64,000 nucleotides of DNA from Actinomycetes bacterium. Its GTDB lineage: Bacteria; Actinomycetota; Actinomycetes; Mycobacteriales; Mycobacteriaceae. Positions 43,452-51,376 of this stretch are shown here, one piece after another. The first letter of the stretch is position 1. Each line of letters begins with the position of its first letter. Below the pieces are notes generated by a model. The model saw only the letters and a program-made list of their open reading frames with translations. It was not told where the DNA came from and searched no databases. The position numbers were made by a program, and so were the translations under genes. The stretch spans positions 51,269 through 115,268 of the forward strand of contig JAEXZY010000001.1 in the NCBI GenBank assembly GCA_023404955.1, given 5' to 3'.

Positions 43452-44207
43452 CTTCCCCTCGCGAGCGCCCAGGACCGCCGACAGCGGCTTGGTGTCCGGA
43501 TGGGCGTCGGGCTGCGGAGCCGTCGGGCTGAACACCGCGTCGCTCTCTGGCCGAAGCATGGTCAGGGCCCAGGCGAGCGCCGCGAGGATCAGCACCGCTC
43601 CCGCGGGGAAGAGAAAAGCTCTCTCCCCGAAGTAATGCTGCAGGATTCCGCCCATCACGGCGCCACAGGTCAGTCCGAGCCACAGCGGCCCCTGAATCCA
43701 GAACGACGGGGCGGGCTTGTGCAACAACATGTTCGCAAGCCCTGCGCCGAAGCGCACGACCGAGCCGGTGACGTACGTCAGCGCGAGGCTGCGGCCGGCC
43801 TCGTCCTGCAGCGTCGCATTCTGCAGGCCCAATGCCAGCACGATCGGGTAGACGTGCCACGGAACCGCGTCGGGCCCATGGGGCATGAACACGCCGAGCA
43901 GGGTCAGTGACCCCTGCACGGTCAGCAGCGTCGCCAGCCGCCACCGGCCCGACCACGCGGCGATGAGCGTGCCGAGGAACGCGCCGAAGCAGAAGACGAG
44001 GATGACGCCGCCGAATCGCGCCACGCCGATCCAGTCGGCGTCACTGGCAGCCTCGCCGAATCGGGTGGTGTTCCCGCTCATGAAGGACATGAACAACTGG
44101 GCGTACTCGATGAACCCGATGGCGTCGGCCATTCCGGCGAGCAGGGACAACGTGACCGCGAAGCGGAACCGGGTTCTGTCGTCGGCGGGAAAGCTCTTGT
44201 CTGTCAC
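43449..44207 (-). CDS. DUF1275 (YoaK-like) membrane protein
   Basis: I start at GTG 44207 because AGGAGGAG lies four bases upstream; a farther ATG at 44285 lacks this. The 252-residue protein has six or so membrane helices and the DUF1275 landmarks GMADAIGFIEY, FMSFMSGNTTRFGEAAS, LGLQNATLQDEAGRSLALTY and TGSVVRFGAGL. The family function is unknown. It is isolated, with a long upstream region (251 bp) holding a 13-bp palindrome. Confidence 0.92.
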   Translation of the reverse strand: MTDKSFPADDRTRFRFAVTLSLLAGMADAIGFIEYAQLFMSFMSGNTTRFGEAASDADWIGVARFGGVILVFCFGAFLGTLIAAWSGRWRLATLLTVQGSLTLLGVFMPHGPDAVPWHVYPIVLALGLQNATLQDEAGRSLALTYVTGSVVRFGAGLANMLLHKPAPSFWIQGPLWLGLTCGAVMGGILQHYFGERAFLFPAGAVLILAALAWALTMLRPESDAVFSPTAPQPDAHPDTKPLSAVLGAREGK

Positions 44208-44458
44208 GTCGGCTCCTCCTGTGATGGGCGCGGCCCGTGGCGGCGCGCGGGGCACGGTCGACGTTGACAGTGTGCGGTGTATCACTCTGTCTGTTGTCCG
44301 ACAACAACTTTGACGGACCCGTCAAGAGCTTTAGGCAGTGCAGTCCATTTCTACCCGATCGTCTAACCGCGGCAAACCGCTCAAAGATGACGGGCAGCGA
44401 ACGTCTCTGCAGACGTCATCGGCGGGTTCTGAGCGAGGCGTTCCGAATTCTGCCGGAG
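44208..44458. promoter_or_regulatory. Intergenic region with GntR/FadR-type palindrome
   Basis: GTTGTCCGACAAC (44293-44305) is a 13-bp palindrome with one central base, of the TTGT-N3-ACAA form recalled for FadR-subfamily GntR regulators. It lies about 86 bp upstream of the DUF1275 start. The right part of the gap is the 3' flank of the next minus-strand gene. I see no RNA gene here. Confidence 0.4.
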
Positions 44459-45445
44459 TCAGCCGACGATTGCCGCGCCTCGTCGCCGGGCCTCGCGTCG
44501 AGCGAAATCCGTGTAGGTGGTGGCCGGCCGCTCAAGCAGTTCGGGCAGGACGGTCATGTCGCCTGCGGGAAGGCCGTTCTTGTCGTAGTACCGCATCATC
44601 GCCACGTAGCAGTCCTGTGACTCCTTCGGCCAGTCCCGGACACCTTTGGCGTTGGATGACTGCCGGATTCCTTGGATGATGTGTACCGGGGCTCTGAGTT
44701 TGGTTGCGTGCAACGACTTCGCCACGACCGGGCCGAACGCGGCGATTCCGCTCACGGGATTGGCGACCACGTCCGGCCCGAGCCGGACGGCCGACACCGG
44801 ATGTCCAAGGACTTTGCTCCACTCGGCGGCCATCTCGTGTCGGGTGAGTTCCTGGGTGGACAGATCGTAGGTGTGGCCGGCGTGGGTCGTGACGGGTGCG
44901 GCCAGGATGCGTGCGCTCACCTCGGCGACGTCCTCGCCGTCGACGACGCCCATCACTGAGTCCGGTGAGGACGGGTAGGGAAGCACGCCGCCGCGGATGA
45001 ATTCCCAGAAGTCGAGGTAGTTCTGCATGAAGTGCGAGGCGCGGAGGAAAGTCGATGGGAGCCCCGAGTTGCGGAATACGCCCTCAACCCGGCCTTTTTC
45101 CTGGTGGTGGAACATCTCTTTGATGTCGGGGTGGATCACGGAGTGATACACCACGTGCTCGACACCGTGCCTCCGTGCAGCGTCGGCGATGTTCTCCGCG
45201 ATGCACACTTCGCGGATGATGCTGGTCGGTTGTGCGTGCCACACTCGCTCAACGCCAGCCACGGCGCGGAGAACGTCGTCTCGGGATCGGATGTCGCCGA
45301 CGACGGTCTCGGTCGCTCCTTCGGCGAATGCGACTCGGCCTTGCGCGGCGTTCTTGACGAATGCGCGGCTGTCGATTCCGCGCTCGCGCAGTCCGCGGAG
45401 CAGTGCGCGGCCCACGTTCCCGCCTGCACCCGTTACCAGTATCAT
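44459..45445 (-). CDS. NmrA-type NAD(P)-binding oxidoreductase, copy 1
   Basis: A 328-residue atypical SDR. The nucleotide site is MILVTGAGGNVGRALL, and a strong AAGGAGGT lies before its ATG. HSVIHPDIKEMFHHQEKGRV and THFMQN-like SHFMQNYLDFWEF are shared almost word for word with the protein at 51377-52348, so the two are paralogs. These enzymes reduce or epimerise substrates, or sense NADP. It is co-directional with the adjacent alpha/beta-hydrolase. The substrate is not known. Confidence 0.9.
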   Translation of the reverse strand: MILVTGAGGNVGRALLRGLRERGIDSRAFVKNAAQGRVAFAEGATETVVGDIRSRDDVLRAVAGVERVWHAQPTSIIREVCIAENIADAARRHGVEHVVYHSVIHPDIKEMFHHQEKGRVEGVFRNSGLPSTFLRASHFMQNYLDFWEFIRGGVLPYPSSPDSVMGVVDGEDVAEVSARILAAPVTTHAGHTYDLSTQELTRHEMAAEWSKVLGHPVSAVRLGPDVVANPVSGIAAFGPVVAKSLHATKLRAPVHIIQGIRQSSNAKGVRDWPKESQDCYVAMMRYYDKNGLPAGDMTVLPELLERPATTYTDFARREARRRGAAIVG

Positions 45446-45541
45446 CGTCGGACCTCCTTGGACGTGGATCGCTTGTGATCCCGATTGCTATTGTTGGACT
45501 TGGGTTTTGGTGGAATCCTCGTATTGAGGCGTGCGACGACG

Positions 45542-46492
45542 TCAGAAGTCGAGAGCGGCATCCTCCGGCGACACGAAGCGGTGCAGCTCCTCCAGGAAGC
45601 GACGCGGACGTTCGATGTGCGGCCAATGGCCGGTGCGGTCGAACCGCACCTCGTCGGCCGACGGGACCTTCGACAGGAACAGCTCGACGTCTTCGGGCGG
45701 TGACAGCGCATCGCCGTCACCGCGCAGGATGCGCGTCGGGCACTTGATCTGCTCCAGGTCGCGGCCGGGGTCGCCGATGACTGCGCAGGCCAGGACGGGG
45801 AAGGTCGCCGGTGCCCCCAGGTCGTGCATGGTTGCGCGCACCACCTCGGGATCCAACAGATCCGGCCGGGCAACGAATGCGCCCAGCGCAGCCTGCCGCA
45901 GCCGCGAAGACCCGGCGACGAGCGCGGCGACCGGGCCAGGCAGGGGAAGACCGACGACCGCCGACTCGGCGACCAGTGTGGCCACTGACCGCGGGTGACG
46001 CCGGAACGTGTCGACCGGACGTCGGAGGAGGTGGACCAACGACAGGATCGGGCCGCCGGTGATGATCAGCTGACCGAGCCGGGACGGATGTCGCACTGCC
46101 GCACGAGTACCCACCAGAGATCCCATCGAGTGGCCGACCACCACGGGTGATTCGATCCCGAGGGCGTCGCACGCATCGACCACCACGTCGGCGAGCCCGT
46201 TGAACGTGACGTGGTGTCGCGAGAACGGCGAGCCGCCGAAACCAGGAAGGTCCAACGCCACTACCCGATACCGCTGCGACAGCACCGGGAAGAGATGCGC
46301 GAACCACCGCCAGCCCGCCGAGATGCCGTGCAAGAACACCAAAGTCGGCCCCGGTGCGCGATGAACGTCGACATAACTCACCTTGGTGGTGGGGGTGTCG
46401 ACGTAGCGCACGCAGTCATGCCACCGAGTCGCCGGTACCGCGCCGGGCAGGGCCGACCCGTAACCAGCCCACACGTCAGGGGAGCCACCCAC
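45542..46492 (-). CDS. Alpha/beta-fold hydrolase
   Basis: A 316-residue hydrolase from GTG 46492 (start uncertain). The oxyanion HGISAGW, nucleophile elbow VVGHSMGSLVG, acid in LRGDGDALSPPED and the histidine in DRTGHWPHIERP define the triad. It resembles the meta-cleavage-product/haloperoxidase group, so a ring-cleavage or ester substrate would suit the neighbouring flavin oxygenase. It is divergent from the flavin reductase operon across a TetR-type operator. Confidence 0.85.
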   Translation of the reverse strand: MGGSPDVWAGYGSALPGAVPATRWHDCVRYVDTPTTKVSYVDVHRAPGPTLVFLHGISAGWRWFAHLFPVLSQRYRVVALDLPGFGGSPFSRHHVTFNGLADVVVDACDALGIESPVVVGHSMGSLVGTRAAVRHPSRLGQLIITGGPILSLVHLLRRPVDTFRRHPRSVATLVAESAVVGLPLPGPVAALVAGSSRLRQAALGAFVARPDLLDPEVVRATMHDLGAPATFPVLACAVIGDPGRDLEQIKCPTRILRGDGDALSPPEDVELFLSKVPSADEVRFDRTGHWPHIERPRRFLEELHRFVSPEDAALDF

Positions 46493-46557
46493 AGCACACC
46501 TCCGGTTCGCGACGTCGACAACACCGGCTCAGCGGCATGCGCTTAATGATCCAATGT

Positions 46558-46574
46558 CATTGACACTAAGTCAA
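46558..46574. promoter_or_regulatory. TetR-type operator candidate, site 1
   Basis: TTGAC-ACTAA-GTCAA (46560-46574), preceded by CA, is an inverted repeat. A near copy, ATGAC-N5-GTCAA, lies upstream of the TetR gene at 49653-49667. It lies 52 bp before the flavin reductase start and 66 bp before the hydrolase start, in a divergent promoter. Confidence 0.6.
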
Positions 46575-46625
46575 CCAGCGGATAGCTTCGGGTTCATCCC
46601 GATCTCACGCAGTCAGGAGAGTCCT

Positions 46626-47156
46626 ATGACGGCAGTCGAAGCGCGCATAGAAGGTCAGCCGGTTGACGCCGAGTTGGTACCTGTCCACGAGCGGGCCGAT
46701 CTGCGCCGCGCGTTTGGATGCTTCCCCAGTGGAGTCGCGGCTGTCTGTGCCGATGTTGGTGACTACAGCACGGGGATGCTGGTCAGCTCTCTGACGTCGG
46801 TGTCTTTAGACCCGCCCTTGTTGTCGGTCTGCATTCAGAAGGGGTCGCGCACGTGGGCCACGTTGGAATCGGCTGACTCGCTCGGGGTCAGCTTTCTCGG
46901 AGACGGACACGGTGGGCTGTGCGACCAATTCACGGACGCTGAGCCTCAGCGGCTAGCAGGGGTGGACGCGACGGTGACATCCGTGGGAGCCGTTCTGATT
47001 CCGGGTTCGACGGCGTGGTTCATCTGCTCCCGCTATGACTCCATCGCGGCCGGCGACCACAACATCGTTCTTCTGCGCATCGACGCGATGTGTGTTCATG
47101 CGAACCTGCGTCCGCTCGTGTTTCACGGCTCGGCGTTTCGCCGTCTGGCCGCCTGA
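46626..47156 (+). CDS. Flavin reductase of two-component monooxygenase
   Basis: A 176-residue HpaC/HsaB-like flavin reductase from ATG 46626 with an AGGAGA site upstream. It has the conserved FGCFPSGVAAVCA start of the split-barrel, TGMLVSSLTSVSLDPPLLSV and a C-terminal HNIVLLRIDAM. It would use NAD(P)H to supply reduced flavin to the oxygenase encoded 50 bp downstream. The operator upstream suggests TetR control. Confidence 0.88.
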   Translation: MTAVEARIEGQPVDAELVPVHERADLRRAFGCFPSGVAAVCADVGDYSTGMLVSSLTSVSLDPPLLSVCIQKGSRTWATLESADSLGVSFLGDGHGGLCDQFTDAEPQRLAGVDATVTSVGAVLIPGSTAWFICSRYDSIAAGDHNIVLLRIDAMCVHANLRPLVFHGSAFRRLAA

Positions 47157-47206
47157 GCAACCGCCCCTCCCAATTTCGACCATCAAAGCCGATCAGGAGA
47201 ACCGAC

Positions 47207-48397
47207 ATGACCGTATTTACCACCACGGAGTCCGCCGACGATGTTATCGACCGAGTGGGCGCGCTGCAGCCAATGATCCGCGAGCATTCGGCCCAGAACG
47301 AACGCAACCGTAAGGTCTCTGACGAGGTGATCGCTGCATTGCGGGACGCCGGTGCGTTCCGCTTGGCTGCACCCCGCAGGTTCGGCGGCCACGAGGCTGG
47401 ACTGCGGGCAATGCTCGACCTCTCGGCTCTGATCGCCGAAGCCGACGGCGGAACATCATGGGTGACAACGCTATCCAACATCAACGCCTGGTCGACGTGT
47501 CTGTACGAGACCGCCACTGTCGACGAGATCTACGCCGACGGACCCGACACCATCCTCTCCGGTGTGGTGTCCCCGGGCGGCACGGCTCGCAAGGTGCCCG
47601 GCGGCTACGTCATCACCGGCCAATGGCCGTACTCATCGGCGAGCCTGCACGCCCAATGGGTGTGTGGCGGCGTATGGGAAATCGACGAGGACGGTGACGA
47701 GATCGACCAGGCGATGGTCGTGATGCCCATCGCAGACGTTCACATCAAGGACACCTGGTACGTGGCCGGGATGCGCGCCTCGGGCAGCAACACCATCATC
47801 GCCGATGAAGTGTTCGTCCCCGAGAACCGGCTCAGCTCGATGCTCCCGGTGATCTCCGGCGGGTACCTGGAGCAGTACCCGGACAATCCGTTTTATCGTG
47901 CGGCGTTCGCGCCCATGCTGGTGCTCGTCCTCGTCGGCCCCCAGCTGGGGTTCGGACGCGCTGCGCTCGACATCGCGGTCGGGAAGGCGTCCGGTAAAGC
48001 CCTGGCGTACACCAACATCGAACGTCAGACCGACTCCGTCGCCTTCCAGCTGTTGCTGGCCGACGCGGCGACCAAGATCGACACCGCGCATTTGCACGCC
48101 TACCGCGCCGCCGACGACGTCGAGCGTTACGCCGCCGAGGGCACCTACCCGGACATCCAAGCGCGAGCACGGATGCGGGCGGACGCCGCCGTCGCGTTGA
48201 CGAGCATCAACGACGCCATCAACACACTGTTGAACGCCTGCGGCGCAGGCAGTTTCGCCGAGGTCAACCCGATGCAGCGCATCTGGCGCGACTCCAACGT
48301 CGCTGCACGTCACGCGGTGACAATCCCGCACGTCTCGCTGGAGACCTACGGAAAGGCCCTCCTGGGAAGGGTCGACCACATCACGGCCATCGTCTGA
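47207..48397 (+). CDS. Class D flavin-dependent monooxygenase oxygenase (HsaA/HpaB-like)
   Basis: A 396-residue acyl-CoA-dehydrogenase-fold oxygenase from ATG 47207 with AGGAGA upstream. It shows IREHSAQNERNRKVSDEVI, RFGGHEAGLRAMLDLS, GGYVITGQWPYSSAS, AGMRASGSNTIIADEVFVPE and NPMQRIWRDSNVAARHA. It resembles HsaA and other phenol/steroid hydroxylases fed FMNH2 by a separate reductase. With the preceding reductase it makes a complete two-component hydroxylase. The substrate is unknown; an aromatic or polycyclic compound is the natural guess. Confidence 0.9.
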   Translation: MTVFTTTESADDVIDRVGALQPMIREHSAQNERNRKVSDEVIAALRDAGAFRLAAPRRFGGHEAGLRAMLDLSALIAEADGGTSWVTTLSNINAWSTCLYETATVDEIYADGPDTILSGVVSPGGTARKVPGGYVITGQWPYSSASLHAQWVCGGVWEIDEDGDEIDQAMVVMPIADVHIKDTWYVAGMRASGSNTIIADEVFVPENRLSSMLPVISGGYLEQYPDNPFYRAAFAPMLVLVLVGPQLGFGRAALDIAVGKASGKALAYTNIERQTDSVAFQLLLADAATKIDTAHLHAYRAADDVERYAAEGTYPDIQARARMRADAAVALTSINDAINTLLNACGAGSFAEVNPMQRIWRDSNVAARHAVTIPHVSLETYGKALLGRVDHITAIV

Positions 48398-48436
48398 TGT
48401 CCACCGCGAACCGTTCACCGTCTCAGGAGGTAATTG

Positions 48437-48877
48437 ATGCCTGAAGTCACCACATCCCGAGCCATCGACGCCTCACAATCCGCAGTGTGGTCGCTGGTGT
48501 CGAATCCGCAACGGTTCGCCGAGTGGAACACGCTGCACTTGAGATGGGATGAAGTACCGCCTGCTGAACTGACCGCGGGTGCCCGTGTGGTCGACGTCGT
48601 CAAGATCAAGGGCATCGTCGACACGATTGCATTCACGGTCGACGACATCCGCGTCCCCGAGTTCCTCTCCTTGTCCGGTTCTGGCAGTACGGGATCCACT
48701 GTGGTGCTCGACGTCTCCGTGACCGACGGAGCCGCGACCGGCTGCCTGGTCACCCTGCACATCGTCTTCTCCAGTTCGGTGCTGTTCGGTCCCTTGGGCA
48801 AAGTGGTCGAAAAGGCATTCCGAACACAGCTCGACGCCTCGTTGGACAAGCTCGCCGCAGCATTCGTCGGGGCGTAG
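48437..48877 (+). CDS. SRPBCC-family protein (polyketide-cyclase-like)
   Basis: A 146-residue START/SRPBCC-fold protein. ATG 48437 is preceded by AGGAGG, seven bases upstream; a TTG just upstream is less likely. It starts EVTTSRAIDASQSAVWSLVS and has FAEWNTLHLRWDEVPP, the fold's first strand and cavity. Such proteins bind or cyclise hydrophobic small molecules. It is co-transcribed with the flavin oxygenase. Confidence 0.85.
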   Translation: MPEVTTSRAIDASQSAVWSLVSNPQRFAEWNTLHLRWDEVPPAELTAGARVVDVVKIKGIVDTIAFTVDDIRVPEFLSLSGSGSTGSTVVLDVSVTDGAATGCLVTLHIVFSSSVLFGPLGKVVEKAFRTQLDASLDKLAAAFVGA

Positions 48878-48919
48878 AGCGCTGGTCGGAGTCCCTTCAC
48901 ACCCCAACGCAACGGCAAC

Positions 48920-49579
48920 CTAGGGGGTCGGCTGATCGTCGAGACCGCGCAATGCGCCGTCGATTCCCGTCCCGGGATCGAGCAGGGTCGCTTGGCGCAT
49001 CACTGAGGCCGCCATCGCGACCATCCAGTCGACCATCTCGTCGACGCCATACGGCTGGTCGTTGTGCAGCCAGAAGATCGCCGCTTCGTCCATGGCGCTG
49101 ACCGCGGCCCGGCCCGCCATGCGCACCGCGGGCCGGCGGGCGTCAACGCCGAACAGCTCGGCGGTGGCTTCCACCGCTCGCCATCGAGCGGCCTCGAATA
49201 CCTCCCAAGCCAGTGGGTCGGCGCCGCGGCCGCCCAGGATCAGACGCTGAGCCAGGCCGGGGTTGTCGGCGAGATACCTGAGGTGCGAGGCCACAGCTTG
49301 CCGCAGCTGCTCGATCGGCGGCAGATCCGGTTGGAATACGAACGCAGCGGCGAGTTGTTCGGCCGCGCCGCGCATCGCCTCCAAATAGAGGCCCCGCTTG
49401 CTGCCGAAGTAGTGAAAGAGCAGACCGTGCGCGACCCCAGCAGCTTTCGCGATGTCGCCGACGGCGACATCGTCGTAGGTCGTGTCGGAAAATATCCGCA
49501 CCGCGGCAGCCACGATGCGCTCCCGGGTCTCTGCAGCCTGCCGGGCCCGGGCGGTCATCTTCTGGGTCGGGTCCGCCAT
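48920..49579 (-). CDS. TetR-family regulator 1
   Basis: A 219-residue TetR protein. The N-terminal HTH is YDDVAVGDIAKAAGVAHGLL followed by FHYFGSKRGLYLEAM. The C-terminal ligand domain is family-variable. It converges on the SRPBCC gene. The gap upstream of its start holds an operator (49653-49667) that matches the one before the flavin reductase, so it probably represses itself and that operon. Confidence 0.92.
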   Translation of the reverse strand: MADPTQKMTARARQAAETRERIVAAAVRIFSDTTYDDVAVGDIAKAAGVAHGLLFHYFGSKRGLYLEAMRGAAEQLAAAFVFQPDLPPIEQLRQAVASHLRYLADNPGLAQRLILGGRGADPLAWEVFEAARWRAVEATAELFGVDARRPAVRMAGRAAVSAMDEAAIFWLHNDQPYGVDEMVDWMVAMAASVMRQATLLDPGTGIDGALRGLDDQPTP

Positions 49580-49652
49580 GGTCGGTTTTTCCTTCCTCGC
49601 CGGAAAACGAGCCGACGCACACCTGCAGTTCTACCCAGGTCACTCTAAATCA

Positions 49653-49667
49653 ATGACATTCAGTCAA
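49653..49667. promoter_or_regulatory. TetR-type operator candidate, site 2
   Basis: ATGAC-ATTCA-GTCAA, 74 bp upstream of the TetR regulator 1 start and overlapping the last codons of TetR regulator 2. It shares the TTGAC-N5-GTCAA core with the site at 46560-46574, apart from one base. Confidence 0.6.
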
Positions 49668-50409
49668 TGGCTGCTAAGGGACCGCCGGGCACGCCGGTCG
49701 AGACCGTCAGATGCAGGCGACCGACCATCCTGAGTGCCTGTGCAGGGTTGCCGCCGTCGAAGACTGCGGCGTGGATTCCACGCATCGCCCCGGTGAGCGC
49801 ATGTGCCGCTGCCGGGATATCTGTGTCGGGGTCGATCGTCCCGTCTGCAGCGCACCTCGCGAGTATCTGCTCGACACCCTGCTCGAACGTGTCGTGCCAG
49901 CGCTCAGCGAATGAGTCCGAACGCGGAACTCCGAGGTCGCGAAAGAGGACGTGCGCAGACGGTGTCGCGTAGATGGCTTCGGCGGAGAGCCGCAGGAAGG
50001 TGCTCAGCTGCAGAAGCGGCTCGTCCGGCCACGGGGCGGCCTCATAGTGGCGCCGCATCGCCTCGACCAACACGATGGCCGCGTTGTCGATCGCGGCCTT
50101 GAACAGTTCGCGCTTGCTGTCGAAGTGGTGGAAGGCGGTACGCAGCGCGACACCGCAATGCTGGGCCACTTTTTCGACGGTGATCTGGCTGTAGTCCAGA
50201 TCCCGTAACAGTTCCTGAGTGGCGATCATCAGACGCTGATCAGTGGGAACGGACGTGCTGCTGCGGTCCGCCGCAGTGTTGACCCATCGGTGCACGGTCG
50301 ACGGATGGACGCCGACCTCCTCGGCAACGGTCGATGCCCGTTCTCCGCCGAGCACTCGTTGTACGGCCGCCTGCCGCACGGAGATCTCAGGGCTCGACCT
50401 ACCGGCCAT
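49660..50409 (-). CDS. TetR-family regulator 2 with extra N-terminal HTH
   Basis: A 249-residue protein. Residues about 7-42 (VRQAAVQRVLGGERASTVAE then EVGVHPSTVHRWVN) form a homeodomain-like HTH of the kind in IS3-type transposases. A TetR HTH follows at about 65-110 (DYSQITVEKVAQHCGVALRT, AFHHFDSKRELFKAAI), and then the ligand domain. Two DNA-binding heads in one TetR are unusual. It is divergent from the SDR gene over a TTGCAT-N5-ATGCAA palindrome. The first HTH may be a start-site artefact, but the frame is open and coding-like throughout. Confidence 0.88.
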   Translation of the reverse strand: MAGRSSPEISVRQAAVQRVLGGERASTVAEEVGVHPSTVHRWVNTAADRSSTSVPTDQRLMIATQELLRDLDYSQITVEKVAQHCGVALRTAFHHFDSKRELFKAAIDNAAIVLVEAMRRHYEAAPWPDEPLLQLSTFLRLSAEAIYATPSAHVLFRDLGVPRSDSFAERWHDTFEQGVEQILARCAADGTIDPDTDIPAAAHALTGAMRGIHAAVFDGGNPAQALRMVGRLHLTVSTGVPGGPLAAID

Positions 50410-50443
50410 GTGGCGATCGTACGATCCTCAGGCCTTGCGTCAA

Positions 50444-50460
50444 TTGCATCAACCATGCAA
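50444..50460. promoter_or_regulatory. Palindromic operator candidate TTGCAT-N5-ATGCAA
   Basis: TTGCAT (50444-50449), CAACC, ATGCAA (50455-50460): a perfect 6-bp inverted repeat between TetR regulator 2 and the divergent SDR. A further partial copy, GCGTCAATTGCAT, abuts on the left. It is the obvious site for that regulator. Confidence 0.55.
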
Positions 50461-50526
50461 TAGTCGCATCAGGAGTTCCGGTACGGCCCAGCCCGTCGAC
50501 GATCCACACGGAAATGGAGGCACCTC

Positions 50527-51321
50527 GTGCGCAACGACTACCGCACGGCGCGCGCGTTGGTGACCGGCGCCAGCTCGGGAATCGGGGAGGCGTTCGCGAA
50601 GGCGCTCGCCGCTCGCGGTTGTGACCTCGTGCTGGTGGCCCGCCGCCAGGATCGGCTTGAGTCGTTGGCCGCGGAACTCGAGAACCGGCACGGAATCGTT
50701 TGCACTGCAGTCGCTTTCGATCTGTCCGTTCCGCACCCGGGAGCCGCGTTGCGGGCGCTGGTCGAGGGTGATGTGGACATCCTGATCAACAGCGCTGGAT
50801 TCGCCACCCAGGGTCCCTTCCTGGAGGGCGACGCCGACGACTACGCGCGCGTACTGGCCGTCGACGTCGGAGCCGTCGTCGACCTCTGTCATGTGTTCCT
50901 GCCGGAGATGGTCCGGCGGCGCCGTGGCGCAATCGTGAACGTCTCCAGTACAACGGCGTATCAACCGGTACCGACCTTGGCCGTATACGCGGCAGCCAAG
51001 GCGTTCGTGCTCAGCTTCAGTCAATCCCTGTGGTACGAGGCACGCCGACAAGGGGTCACCGTTTTCTCGTTCGCACCGGGACCCACCCACACCGAGTTCT
51101 TCGACGTGATCGGCGAGACCGCCACGGCCGTGGGCCGCATGCAGTCCGCGGACCAGGTCGCGGCAGCGGGCTTGCGGGCTCTCGACCGCCGCTGGACACC
51201 ACCCTCTGCCGTCTCCGGAGTGAGCAACACGGTTTCCGCGGCGCTGGCGCGGCTGGTCCCACGGCGTCTGCTCATGCCGGCGCTCGCACGGTCGCTGCGG
51301 CCTGTGACGGCCAAGCAGTGA
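50527..51321 (+). CDS. Short-chain dehydrogenase/reductase (SDR)
   Basis: A 264-residue classical SDR from GTG 50527 behind GGAGG. It has the cofactor motif VTGASSGIGEAFAKAL, NSAGFATQGPF, and the catalytic SSTTAYQPVPTLAVYAAAK with YxxxK. The N-terminal arginines after VARR point to NADP. It is likely the first gene of an SDR-NmrA operon and is divergent from TetR regulator 2. The substrate is unknown. Confidence 0.92.
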   Translation: MRNDYRTARALVTGASSGIGEAFAKALAARGCDLVLVARRQDRLESLAAELENRHGIVCTAVAFDLSVPHPGAALRALVEGDVDILINSAGFATQGPFLEGDADDYARVLAVDVGAVVDLCHVFLPEMVRRRRGAIVNVSSTTAYQPVPTLAVYAAAKAFVLSFSQSLWYEARRQGVTVFSFAPGPTHTEFFDVIGETATAVGRMQSADQVAAAGLRALDRRWTPPSAVSGVSNTVSAALARLVPRRLLMPALARSLRPVTAKQ

Positions 51322-51376
51322 TCAACGTATCCCTTTGCACAACAGACACATTCGATCTCTACGGCAGGAGAATGCC

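Noticed and set aside
48878..48919. Possible small RNA or terminator between SRPBCC and TetR 1
   Set aside because: Only 42 bp, with no convincing hairpin.
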